Assembly: GCF_000194605.1 (NCBI RefSeq)
Contig: NC_015321.1
Location: forward strand, 248,001-312,000
Length of the DNA: 64,000 nucleotides
DNA from: Fluviicola taffensis DSM 16823
Lineage (GTDB): Bacteria > Bacteroidota > Bacteroidia > Flavobacteriales_D > Crocinitomicaceae
Reading direction: 5' to 3'
Both the position numbers and the translations under genes were made by a program. Under the pieces are notes generated by a model that saw only the letters and a program-made list of their open reading frames with translations, was not told where the DNA came from and searched no databases. This document shows positions 40,575-48,711 of the stretch, in pieces. Positions within the stretch are counted from its first letter, which is position 1; each line of letters opens with the position of its first letter.

Positions 40575-40630
40575 GAACATTTGAACATTTGAACATTTGA
40601 ACATTTGAACATTTGAACATTTGAACATTT
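40575..40630 (+). repeat. Seven tandem copies of GAACATTT
   Basis: Perfect 8-bp units, G at 40575, 40583, 40591, 40599, 40607, 40615 and 40623. The array touches the first base of the menD stop codon (minus strand). Confidence 0.95.
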
Positions 40631-42330
40631 TATACTCTTTTCTTAAACGACTTGAAATACGTCTCCAAAACCGCGCTATTCTGCTCATTCATCGTGTTTA
40701 TTTCCAGTATTTTCGGTTTATCATTGGAACTTTCACCAAAAAATAATTCCAAATTTCCTTCTAAATCAGAAAGAGATGAAGCTTCAAAATAATCTAATCC
40801 ATACGTTTTGGCAATATTCTCAGCTGACAACTCTTGTTCTGCAACAAAAATCTTTTTCCATTGATTGGTCGACTTCGGACCTGGGATAATATTGAAAATA
40901 TCACCTCCTCCATTATTCACTAAAATGATTCTCAAATTGGAAGGGAGGTATTTACTCCACCAAGCATTCGAATCATAGAAAAAAGAAAGGTCTCCTGTTA
41001 CCAATACATGAGATTCTTTCGAAGAAACGATGGCAGAACCAACAGCTGTAGAACTACTTCCATCAATTCCACTGGTGCCTCGATTACACCAATATTTAAG
41101 CGTTTTGATAGGATCAAATAACAATGCATAGCGGATGAGCGAACTGTTCGAAATATGCAAATTACACTGATCTGGAATAACATCCATCACAAACTCCATC
41201 GCCTTTAAATCGCTCCATGGCTGCGCATTGCAAATCTGCTTTTGTTCCTCAGCCCCAAACTGATCTATTTTTTTCCACGCAAATCCAAAGCGTGATTTAT
41301 GTGGTTTCTCTTTGATAAAAGAGTGGAACAATTGAATCCCTGAAATCGCAGAAATAGAAGCAGTAAACTTCAAATTTTGAAACGTATCCATAAATGGAAA
41401 ATCGACTCCAAAACGAATCACTGGTGCTTTTGATTGACGTAAAAAGACTTTGATTTTTTTCGAAATAATTGCACCACCAATTGTCACGATACAATCCGGA
41501 TAAAAAGAAGACAAATCAGACTCAGGAATGATATTTAGAGCGCGATCAATGTTGGAAACAAAATATGGGCTAAACAAATTTGATGTGTGCTCAACCAAAA
41601 CAGCTACAGAGCCATCCAATGCAAGACTTTCAAGTAATTCTTGCAAATGAGAATCGTTTTGTTGTTGACCAACAATTATCAACCGCTTTTCAGAATTTGA
41701 CCAAATGGATTCTAATTTACTCCTACTGTTTTTGGTTAAAACACATTCTGTTTCAGCAAGTTCAATCCAATTACTCATTGCTTGAATATCAGAAGTTGTT
41801 TCATACAATGGCTCCGAAAATGGAATATTCAAATGAATGGGTCCTTTTCTATTTCCAACTGCCGTTTGAAGTGCTTCAGACAATTTTCGTTCAAAATACC
41901 AACGCTGATTATCTGTATGGATTTCATTCAATTGAGCGCTATTCAAAACCATCTGATTAAAAACACCTTCTTGTCGAATTGTCTGTCCATCTCCTTGATC
42001 TAACCATTCTGCAGGTCTATCAGCCGATAAAACAATGAGTGGAATTTCTTGATAAAAAGCTTCTGCAATAGCTGGATAGTAATTTAAAGGAGCTGAACCG
42101 GAAGTACAAGTAATAACAACTGGTTGATTTAATTTCTGAGCCATCCCAAGTGCATAGAATGCCGCAACACGCTCATCTGGAACAACAAATACCTGAAAGT
42201 CTGGATCTTCATCAAAAGCAATACTCAAAGGAGCATTCCGAGATCCTGGAGAAATAACCACATGAGTTACACCTACTTTTTTACATCCATCAACCAAAAG
42301 TTGAACCTCCAATTTTGCGCTTGAAATCAT
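40630..42330 (-). CDS. menD: 2-succinyl-5-enolpyruvyl-6-hydroxy-3-cyclohexene-1-carboxylate synthase
   Basis: 566 residues, ThDP-dependent enzyme of menaquinone synthesis that joins isochorismate and 2-oxoglutarate. N-terminal PYR domain HVVISPGSRNAPLSIAF with TCTSGSAPLNYYPAIAEA. C-terminal PP domain with VTGDLSFFYDSNAW and NNGGGDIFNIIPG, giving the ThDP metal motif GDLS...NNGG. Normal length. It is downstream of menF and the hotdog thioesterase on the same strand, separated by one unknown gene. TAAATTTA, one base off the -7 consensus, lies 4 nt before the ATG. Confidence 0.95.
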   Translation of the reverse strand: MISSAKLEVQLLVDGCKKVGVTHVVISPGSRNAPLSIAFDEDPDFQVFVVPDERVAAFYALGMAQKLNQPVVITCTSGSAPLNYYPAIAEAFYQEIPLIVLSADRPAEWLDQGDGQTIRQEGVFNQMVLNSAQLNEIHTDNQRWYFERKLSEALQTAVGNRKGPIHLNIPFSEPLYETTSDIQAMSNWIELAETECVLTKNSRSKLESIWSNSEKRLIIVGQQQNDSHLQELLESLALDGSVAVLVEHTSNLFSPYFVSNIDRALNIIPESDLSSFYPDCIVTIGGAIISKKIKVFLRQSKAPVIRFGVDFPFMDTFQNLKFTASISAISGIQLFHSFIKEKPHKSRFGFAWKKIDQFGAEEQKQICNAQPWSDLKAMEFVMDVIPDQCNLHISNSSLIRYALLFDPIKTLKYWCNRGTSGIDGSSSTAVGSAIVSSKESHVLVTGDLSFFYDSNAWWSKYLPSNLRIILVNNGGGDIFNIIPGPKSTNQWKKIFVAEQELSAENIAKTYGLDYFEASSLSDLEGNLELFFGESSNDKPKILEINTMNEQNSAVLETYFKSFKKRV

Positions 42331-42450
42331 GATGTAAATTTAGCTCCTTTAAAGGTTCAAAGAGTTGAAAAGGTTCAAAAAAATGTTCAAATAGTTTAAA
42401 CCCTTCAAGAGAACAGAATGTTTAAAGTCCATTTTGAACGTTTGAACTTC
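42331..42450. repeat. TTCAAA/TTTGAAC-rich spacer upstream of menD
   Basis: Contains GGTTCAAAGAGTTGAAAAGG, GTTCAAA, and TTTAAAGTCC-ATTTTGAACG-TTTGAAC. The last block is nearly the same as TTTAAAGTCA-ATTTTGAACA-TTTGAAC at 40560-40588 on the other side of menD. Confidence 0.7.
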
Positions 42451-43431
42451 TTAATTAAAAACCTTCCGGTCTCTCAATAGTTTTAACAGATCCTTCAAGT
42501 TTTCCTGACTAAAATGAATCCGTTTATCCAACGATTCGGATTTCAAGATCAATTCTTCCGCTTTTCGATAATTCTTGAGATAAAATTCCACACATGCTTT
42601 TTGATAATAACAAACTGCTGCCACTTCATTATCAATACGGGCTTTTTTATCTTTTGGCTCATGCTCTAGTAACGCTTCATCGTAAATTAATAGTGCTTTA
42701 ACAACATCAGGAGCCAATGCATCCGTTGGATTTGTTGCAAACCAGTTCGTTAATAAATCACCCGCATTATTGATGTCTGAATAATCTTGTTTTCTTGATT
42801 TTACACCGATTGCATACAAATCAATATTCCGATTTCCAATGAAATAATCGGCACAAATTTTTGCATAAACTCTTCCAACCATTTCCTCTATTGTTGAGGC
42901 AACTTTTTTAGATTTATTGGTACCATATTCGGTTCTTGCACTTTCGTAATTCAATGTAGAAGTCCCACTATATTGGCTATAACCAGATTCTTGATACATT
43001 TTCACAGGAGTTCCATTTGCCAAATTCAAAGTGAAAGTAAAGTCAATTTGCTCTTCTCCATCGTAGCGATAAGTAGTCGTGGTTGTTTTATTGCCCTTTT
43101 TATCCGTCTTTACTGAAGATGAAGTAGAAGGAACAGTGTTTTTCTTCACAATCCGATTTACCTGAAAAGTAAAATATAACTCACTCGCTTCTATCGAGCT
43201 TTCAAAAGTATAAACACGCTCATTGAAACGTTTCAGGAATAATCCGCGAATATTCGCAAAATCCGTTGAACTTGGTTGTACATAAATCTTTGTAAGACCA
43301 ATATAGTCCAAATTGATTGGAGGAATATCAATCTTTAGCGAAATTGCTTTTTCGGGCTTTAAGTTCTGTGAAAAACTAAGATGGGTAAACAAACATGCTA
43401 AACCTAAAATAGGGAGTATTCTAATTTTCAT
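42451..43431 (-). CDS. Exported protein of unknown function with helical repeat tail
   Basis: 326 residues with a signal peptide (about 1-21, LSFSQ). A middle beta-rich domain with a Thr-rich loop (KGNKTTTTTYRYDG) and a C-terminal TPR-like part (VCYYQKACVEFYLKNYRKAEELILKSESLDK). No family recognised. It lies between menF and menD but looks like an envelope protein, so a menaquinone role is not implied. The gap to menF is 89 bp. Confidence 0.7.
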   Translation of the reverse strand: MKIRILPILGLACLFTHLSFSQNLKPEKAISLKIDIPPINLDYIGLTKIYVQPSSTDFANIRGLFLKRFNERVYTFESSIEASELYFTFQVNRIVKKNTVPSTSSSVKTDKKGNKTTTTTYRYDGEEQIDFTFTLNLANGTPVKMYQESGYSQYSGTSTLNYESARTEYGTNKSKKVASTIEEMVGRVYAKICADYFIGNRNIDLYAIGVKSRKQDYSDINNAGDLLTNWFATNPTDALAPDVVKALLIYDEALLEHEPKDKKARIDNEVAAVCYYQKACVEFYLKNYRKAEELILKSESLDKRIHFSQENLKDLLKLLRDRKVFN

Positions 43432-43520
43432 AAGTAAGAGTTTAAAACCTTTAGTCGATGAAATGATTAAGTGGGGTCAAAATCACCGAGTAAAACTGAG
43501 AAATGAATGAGTAAATTGAA

Positions 43521-44492
43521 TCAAATCTGCTTCATCACACGGGACAACGTTTCTGCTTTTTTTTCTGTTTCATCCCACTCTAAATCTGGAATTGAATCAA
43601 TGGTAAATCCTCCACCAACGTATAAAAAAGCCTTGTCAGAAAGTAATTGAGCACAACGCAAATTTACAAACAAGTTTGTATTTCCTTCTTCAAAAAGGCC
43701 AATAAAACCTGTATACAATTCCCGATTATGCATTTCTCGAGTTAATATTGCTTCCATGGCATTTAGTCGCGGAGTTCCACAAACAGCTGGTGTTGGGTGT
43801 AAATCCAAAGCGATTGACCAAGCATTTGGTTTAGTTAAAAGTGCTTTAAAATCCGTTTTTAAATGCTGAACTGGTCCAGCTTGAACAACATAAGGCCCAT
43901 CCGCTTCAATTTCGACACATTCATTGCGTTCCAATGCTTCGCGAATAGCTGAAACAACAAACTGATGCTCTTTCATTTCTTTCGGAGTCCATTCATGCTC
44001 TTCGTTTTCACCATGAGTTCCTGCCAGAGCAACCGTTTTACAAAGCATTCCTTCTTGGTTCATCAGTAATTCGGGGGTTGCTCCTATCCATGTTCCAAAA
44101 TGCGCTGAAGAAATGAGGTAACAAAAGGCATTCGGATACGTTTTTTCCAGCAAATGAAAGAGTTCAACCGCTTTTTCTCCTTTAAAGGGAACTTGCTTGA
44201 TACGAGAATACACTCCTTTTTCCACTCCTAGAAGCGGAAATGAATTTAAAAAAGCTTGAGCTTCGATTTGATAATCTCTTCGCGAAATAATTGTTGGAAT
44301 TTCGGAACTGTAATGAAAACTAAAGTTAGATTCAGATTCAGGACTTTCTTCAAACTTGAAGATTTGCTCGTGCAGGAAATCGGAAATCACAAAACCCAAC
44401 GGTTTATCTCCTTCTTTGAGAATCGAAAATGTTCCTCTTTGAATGTGAGGTGCTTTTTCCGTGGGCAATCTATAAATCAATAAGTCTTTCAC
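43521..44492 (-). CDS. menF: Isochorismate synthase (chorismate-binding enzyme)
   Basis: About 323 residues from the GTG at 44492. Converts chorismate to isochorismate, the first menaquinone step. Chorismate-binding motifs: FGTWIGATPELLM, KTVALAGTH, LHPTPAVCGTPRLNAM, ELYTGFIGLFE, and LFVNLRCAQL. Short relative to E. coli MenF (about 430) because the N-terminal region is reduced, as in other Bacteroidota. An ATG at 44531 would add 13 residues with a 43-bp overlap. The GTG gives a 4-base GTGA overlap with the thioesterase gene and is preferred. Confidence 0.88.
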   Translation of the reverse strand: MKDLLIYRLPTEKAPHIQRGTFSILKEGDKPLGFVISDFLHEQIFKFEESPESESNFSFHYSSEIPTIISRRDYQIEAQAFLNSFPLLGVEKGVYSRIKQVPFKGEKAVELFHLLEKTYPNAFCYLISSAHFGTWIGATPELLMNQEGMLCKTVALAGTHGENEEHEWTPKEMKEHQFVVSAIREALERNECVEIEADGPYVVQAGPVQHLKTDFKALLTKPNAWSIALDLHPTPAVCGTPRLNAMEAILTREMHNRELYTGFIGLFEEGNTNLFVNLRCAQLLSDKAFLYVGGGFTIDSIPDLEWDETEKKAETLSRVMKQI

Positions 44493-44938
44493 GTTATTGG
44501 AACAATCATAACAGTTAATCGACCTGTACAAATCAATTTATCGTTGGATTCATCAAAAATATCTACTTGCCAAAGATGTGTACGCGAACCAGCATGAACA
44601 ATTTTTCCAATTGCCTTTACTGAGCCCGATTTTACACCTCCAATGTGATTCGCATTAATTTCTATTCCAACTGGAGCTTCTTTCGTGATATCAATTAACA
44701 AAGTGGAGCCAATAGATCCAATTGATTCGATTAAAGCAGCACTTGCACCACCGTGTAAGAGGCCCATTGGCTGATGCGTTCTGTGATCTACAGGCATGGT
44801 AGCCACAATGTAATCTTCACCAATTTCAACGCATTTAATATCCAAATGTCCCAACAAAGTATTGGTTGCATACTTATTAATTTCTTCCAGCGGAACGCTT
44901 TTGATTTTTCTCATAGATACTGATTCTATTTGCGCCAT
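44489..44938 (-). CDS. Hotdog-fold thioesterase, likely DHNA-CoA hydrolase
   Basis: 149 residues from the ATG at 44938 (MAQIES). The open frame extends further upstream, but that part is unlike the family. PaaI/MenI-type hotdog fold: TMPVDHRTHQPMGLLHGGASAALIESIGSIG with catalytic acidic Glu, and VGIEINANHIGGVKSGSVKAIGKIVHAG. Directly coupled to menF by a 4-base overlap and near menD, so it most likely releases 1,4-dihydroxy-2-naphthoate from its CoA ester in menaquinone synthesis. The pathway role is inference from position. Confidence 0.85.
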   Translation of the reverse strand: MAQIESVSMRKIKSVPLEEINKYATNTLLGHLDIKCVEIGEDYIVATMPVDHRTHQPMGLLHGGASAALIESIGSIGSTLLIDITKEAPVGIEINANHIGGVKSGSVKAIGKIVHAGSRTHLWQVDIFDESNDKLICTGRLTVMIVPIT

Positions 44939-45185
44939 TGAAATTTGAAACAAACCAATACATTCGCAAACATTAACATCTATAAAATTAATACTTATTA
45001 AGAGAGAGAAGTAATAGGTAAGTAATTTTCTTGCACCCATTTTATTAAAATAAACAAATCTAGATCCAACTTCCACGGCTCAAAATACCCAATTAAAACC
45101 TCCGAATCAAAAAATGATACACTTTAAGTTATTTCTCATAGGTAGATTCAAATAATTTTTACTTTCATCTCATCAAACTACGATT

Positions 45186-45992
45186 ATGAACAAGCCGATC
45201 ATGTCACTTCCTTGTAATCAATCTCATACGAAGATGGAAAAGCGAGATGGTGGTTATTATTGTTCCAATTGTGAAAAGGTACTGACCGATTTTCGTCATA
45301 AATCACCTACTGAAATCAAACAAATTATCACTTCGAGCCCTAAAAAAGTTTGTGGGGTTTTTAATAATGACCAAATCAGTTCTAAAACATCACATGTTGC
45401 ATTGTCCAATGCTTCCTATCGAGTGGGATTATCTTTACTAGGTATACTTGGTTTTTTGGGTCCGGTAATTACTTCTTGTGAGTCAGCGAAGGACGATGCA
45501 GCATTTGTGAAACAAAAAGCATTCAACAAATTGAAGTTTCCAATGACCATCAGTGGTCAGCTGAAAGATGAAAAAACGGGAAAGCCTTTGGCGAAATCTC
45601 CAGTAGAAATTCAGCAGGATGGCAAAACGATCCTCAAAGGGTATACGGACGAAAGCGGAAATTTTGAGCTGGTAGTGAATCGAAAAGATTTGAAAAGCGA
45701 GACATTTGAGTTGATTTATTTGGCAAAGAGTCACCTTGCTGACACGTTAAAAAAGCAGCAATTAAGTTCTTTTAAAAAAGGACAAAAACTGATTCTCACT
45801 CTAAAAGCGGAAGCTACGAAGTGTAATGTAACCCGTGGAGAAGTTCCTATTGCTGTTCCAGGAGAAATGATTGTAGAAGGTGAAATTGCACCTGATTATT
45901 ACGACCCGCCAACAGCTGGAATCCCTGTAATGGAAGTTGAACCTACTAGTAATCTAACTATTGAGAAACCGAAAGAAATTAATCCGAAATAA
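45186..45992 (+). CDS. Zinc-ribbon and carboxypeptidase-regulatory-like domain protein
   Basis: 268 residues. The N-terminus has a Cys pair pattern (LPCNQSHTKMEKRDGGYYCSNCEKVLTDFRHKSPTEI, then KKVCGVF) resembling a Bacteroidota family of short zinc ribbons. A TM helix follows at about residues 78-97, ending in a Cys. The C-terminal part (FPMTISGQLKDEKTGKPLAKSPVEI..., GYTDESGNFEL) is a carboxypeptidase-regulatory-like beta-sandwich. The sequence thus joins a cytosolic metal ribbon, a membrane pass and an exported domain. Function unknown. Confidence 0.75.
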   Translation: MNKPIMSLPCNQSHTKMEKRDGGYYCSNCEKVLTDFRHKSPTEIKQIITSSPKKVCGVFNNDQISSKTSHVALSNASYRVGLSLLGILGFLGPVITSCESAKDDAAFVKQKAFNKLKFPMTISGQLKDEKTGKPLAKSPVEIQQDGKTILKGYTDESGNFELVVNRKDLKSETFELIYLAKSHLADTLKKQQLSSFKKGQKLILTLKAEATKCNVTRGEVPIAVPGEMIVEGEIAPDYYDPPTAGIPVMEVEPTSNLTIEKPKEINPK

Positions 45993-46025
45993 TGAATACC
46001 GATTTTCCACCTACAACCTAAAGTC

Positions 46026-46066
46026 AAATAAGGGGTTTTGTGAAAACAGGCTCCTTATTTTTTTTT
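46026..46066 (+). terminator. Terminator of the zinc-ribbon protein gene
   Basis: AAATAAGG / CCTTATTT stem enclosing GTTTT/AAAAC, followed by a T-run. It overlaps the 3' end of the convergent AlgJ-like gene. Confidence 0.75.
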
Positions 46067-47206
46067 GGAATAACTGTTGTAGGCTTGTTCTACAAATCCG
46101 AATCCGAACCTATGTAAGTTTGAATCAGTTAACAGTAGAACGACCACCTGATTTTCTAATAACTTCTGCTTCAAATTCTGGTTTTTCACCAGAACTTCCT
46201 TGCTATAAGAGGCTGAATAAACTTGTTCATTGTAGTACCAAAACTCTCCGTTATTGAATAAATCCGCAGAAACATGCGAGTTAAACAAACTCCAATAAAA
46301 ACTATCCCCAATTACCAATATTTTTGGATCATCCTTCTTTGGTTTTCTATTGGTATGAAATTTTGGATAAGCCAATTTTATATCTGGAATTTGAAAAAAT
46401 AAATTCATTCCAAGTCCAATATCATCATCTCCAAGAATCGGTTTAGTTGATTCGACAATTGTATCAAGAACAAAATAGGGAATTTGATAATTGCGAATAG
46501 ATGAAATATACTTTGTTAGTGAATCAACAGCAAAGTACTGACCATAGGCACTCCAGTGGATTCCTGTTTTTGAAAACAATGGATATTTAGTGGTTTTCTT
46601 CATCGACTTAAACCAACTATGCATATCAATGTAATTAATTGCTTGTTGTTTAAAACAATTGTTAAACGCTTCATAATTAGTTTTGCCAATCCCAACATGT
46701 TTGTAATAATCGGGAATGTATTCTGGATAATAACTCCCTTTTCCTGGGGCAAAAACAACTACAAAATCAATCCCTTTCTTCTTCAGCGTGTCTTGAACAA
46801 ACTTTAATTGCTGAGTGATTTGTTTGATTTTTTCATCTCCAATGAAATCGATTCCATAATACGCTTTAATATACCCTTCTTCATAGAGGTAGTTTTCTTT
46901 CCCCACAATAACTCCCGAAGCATTTGTTTCATTGAAAAGCGAGTAATTCCATTGATTATACAAACGAACCCAACCTGGTCTATATCCTGCGTGTTCCGTA
47001 ATATAAGTATCTTGTGCTTGTTGATATTTTCCCGAGAACCAATTTTCAAGAGTGATTTTCGGCTTTTCCGATAAGACGTAAGATCCAATCAATGGCTTTT
47101 CGGCAGTGAATCGAAATTTATGTTGAACCATTGGCATAAACAAAGCTCCAATGATTCCGAAAAACAATACTTGCTTCAATCGTTTATATGTTCGTTGTTC
47201 ACTCAT
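46055..47206 (-). CDS. AlgJ/AlgX-like (DHHW) acetyltransferase-associated protein
   Basis: 383 residues. One N-terminal signal anchor (about 12-28), then a GDSL/SGNH-like exported domain: FVVVFAPGKGSYYPEYIP, SKTGIHWSAYGQYFAVDSL (an HW pair), and KILVIGDSFYWSLF (nucleophile Ser in GDS). Matches DHHW proteins that work with an MBOAT partner to O-acetylate extracellular polysaccharide. It starts directly after the MBOAT stop with no gap, so the two are one operon. Confidence 0.82.
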   Translation of the reverse strand: MSEQRTYKRLKQVLFFGIIGALFMPMVQHKFRFTAEKPLIGSYVLSEKPKITLENWFSGKYQQAQDTYITEHAGYRPGWVRLYNQWNYSLFNETNASGVIVGKENYLYEEGYIKAYYGIDFIGDEKIKQITQQLKFVQDTLKKKGIDFVVVFAPGKGSYYPEYIPDYYKHVGIGKTNYEAFNNCFKQQAINYIDMHSWFKSMKKTTKYPLFSKTGIHWSAYGQYFAVDSLTKYISSIRNYQIPYFVLDTIVESTKPILGDDDIGLGMNLFFQIPDIKLAYPKFHTNRKPKKDDPKILVIGDSFYWSLFNSHVSADLFNNGEFWYYNEQVYSASYSKEVLVKNQNLKQKLLENQVVVLLLTDSNLHRFGFGFVEQAYNSYSKKK

Positions 47207-48628
47207 CTAAAATCGAAAATAAATAAATGGATTAAACCCAGAAGAAACAATAGAACTAACACTCAATGCAAACAAAACAAGCGAAAGGAATAGAAATCCA
47301 AAATATCCTGTCAGAGAATAGGTGTTTCTAGCAAATACAAAATCTTGCATTTTCTTCCCAATTGGGAAAGCGTATATAAAAGAAAAGAATATGGCCAAAA
47401 TAGCAATGGGCCAGAAAGAAGGAAATACATTCACCAAACAAACAGAGTCAAAATCAATCAGCTTTTGTAAATAAATCCCCATTCCGTTTAAATCTTCTAT
47501 ACAGAAGATAATCCAGCCAACCATAACCACTAAAAACGTAAATGGAATTGCAACAAACGCTCCCAAACGCCCCAATAACTTTGCTAAAAAAATGCGATCC
47601 AAAATCAAGAAAAGACCATGGTAAGCACCCCAAATAATAAAATTCCAAGAGGCGCCATGCCAAAATCCGGATAAAATAAAGACTAGTCCCAAATTAAAAT
47701 ACAACCGTGCTTTAGATGAAACCCGATTTCCTCCAAGTGGAATATACAGGTAATCCCGCATGAAATTTCCTAATGTCATGTGCCAACGTCTCCAAAATTC
47801 GGTAATACTCTTAGAACTGTATGGACTATTGAAATTCTCTGGAAAATGGAAGCCGATCATTTTACCCAGTCCAATTGCCATGTCTGAATATCCCGAAAAA
47901 TCGAAATAAATCTGCATCGTATAAGCAAACATTCCGATCCAAGCTGTTGTAGCATCTAATTGATTAAAGTCGCTCCAGAAAACAGCCTGAACTTGTTTTG
48001 CCATCATGTTAGCAATCAATACTTTCTTTGCTAAACCAATGCAAAAACGGAAAAATCCAATGAGTTTTTCATCGATATTCTCTGTACGTTCTGTTACCTC
48101 ATCTGCTATTTCTTGAAAACGAACAATTGGTCCAGCAATCAACTTTGGAAACGCCAATAAATAGACAAAATAGTCTTTCAAACTGCGTAGTGGAGCATGC
48201 TTACCTCTATAAACATCAACAGTATAAGTAATAGACTCAAAGGTGAAGAATGAAATTCCTATAGGCATAATAACCGTCGCCCAACTCACTTCCTTAAAGC
48301 CAAATCCATTTAACAACGCATTTGCATTTTCAATGAAAAAGTTTGAATATTTAAAATAGGCTAAAAGACCTAGATTGATAGTTACAGAAATTATCAAGAG
48401 CACTTTCTTTTTCCTGACTTGATGCGTTCGGTGAATTATTCGAACCAATAAAAAATCTAAAAACGAAGTTCCTAAGAGGATAAAAATAAAAACAGGAGCT
48501 CCCCACGTGTAGAAAAGAATACTAAAAAAGAAAATGACCCAGTTTTTTAATGATTTCGGAACCACATGATAAACCAGTAAAAAGAATGGCAGGAAGTAAA
48601 AAAGAAAAAGCGTACTACTAAAAACCAC
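47207..48628 (-). CDS. MBOAT-family O-acyltransferase (AlgI/DltB type)
   Basis: About 474 residues from the GTG near 48628. Ten or more TM helices and the MBOAT signature: HFPENFNSPYSSKSITEFWRRWHMTL and the catalytic His in FILSGFWHGASWNFIIWG. It passes acetyl groups across the inner membrane to an exported polysaccharide together with the AlgJ-like protein. The open frame extends to a TTG at 48676, but that TTG and the following TATCTTTG form a promoter, so the longer start is unlikely. The VVFSSTLFLFYFLP start resembles normal AlgI N-termini. Confidence 0.9.
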   Translation of the reverse strand: MVFSSTLFLFYFLPFFLLVYHVVPKSLKNWVIFFFSILFYTWGAPVFIFILLGTSFLDFLLVRIIHRTHQVRKKKVLLIISVTINLGLLAYFKYSNFFIENANALLNGFGFKEVSWATVIMPIGISFFTFESITYTVDVYRGKHAPLRSLKDYFVYLLAFPKLIAGPIVRFQEIADEVTERTENIDEKLIGFFRFCIGLAKKVLIANMMAKQVQAVFWSDFNQLDATTAWIGMFAYTMQIYFDFSGYSDMAIGLGKMIGFHFPENFNSPYSSKSITEFWRRWHMTLGNFMRDYLYIPLGGNRVSSKARLYFNLGLVFILSGFWHGASWNFIIWGAYHGLFLILDRIFLAKLLGRLGAFVAIPFTFLVVMVGWIIFCIEDLNGMGIYLQKLIDFDSVCLVNVFPSFWPIAILAIFFSFIYAFPIGKKMQDFVFARNTYSLTGYFGFLFLSLVLFALSVSSIVSSGFNPFIYFRF

Positions 48629-48649
48629 TCGTTTGAGATATTTGGTTTT

Positions 48650-48676
48650 CAAAGATAAAAAAATGTGTGGACACAA
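48650..48676 (-). promoter_or_regulatory. Promoter TTG-N16-TATCTTTG of the MBOAT operon
   Basis: Minus strand. TATCTTTG at about 48657-48650 matches TAnnTTTG, and TTG at 48676-48674 is 16 nt upstream. It lies inside the longest open frame and so decides the start. Confidence 0.6.
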
Positions 48677-48711
48677 AGCCTTGCTTCCAAACAGATCTAA
48701 ATAATTCTTTT

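Larger units (their letters stand above)
40261..40629. other. 370-bp spacer with promoter, possible small RNA and repeats
   Basis: No protein-coding gene is visible. From left to right it holds the TerC promoter, a near-consensus promoter pointing right with two stable hairpins behind it (possible ncRNA), a stretch rich in TTCAAA, and an 8-bp tandem repeat reaching the menD stop codon. Confidence 0.7.

Noticed and set aside
40575-40630. GAACATTT array as a CRISPR
   Set aside because: 8-bp units without spacers, no cas genes in the window. It is a simple tandem repeat.
44939-45076. 46-residue N-terminal extension of the hotdog thioesterase
   Set aside because: Hotdog enzymes of this type begin near MAQIES; the extension is hydrophobic in a way that would act as a false membrane segment.
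48629-48676. Longer N-terminus of the MBOAT protein from TTG 48676
   Set aside because: The TTG and the following TATCTTTG form a promoter, and the added residues are unlike AlgI proteins.
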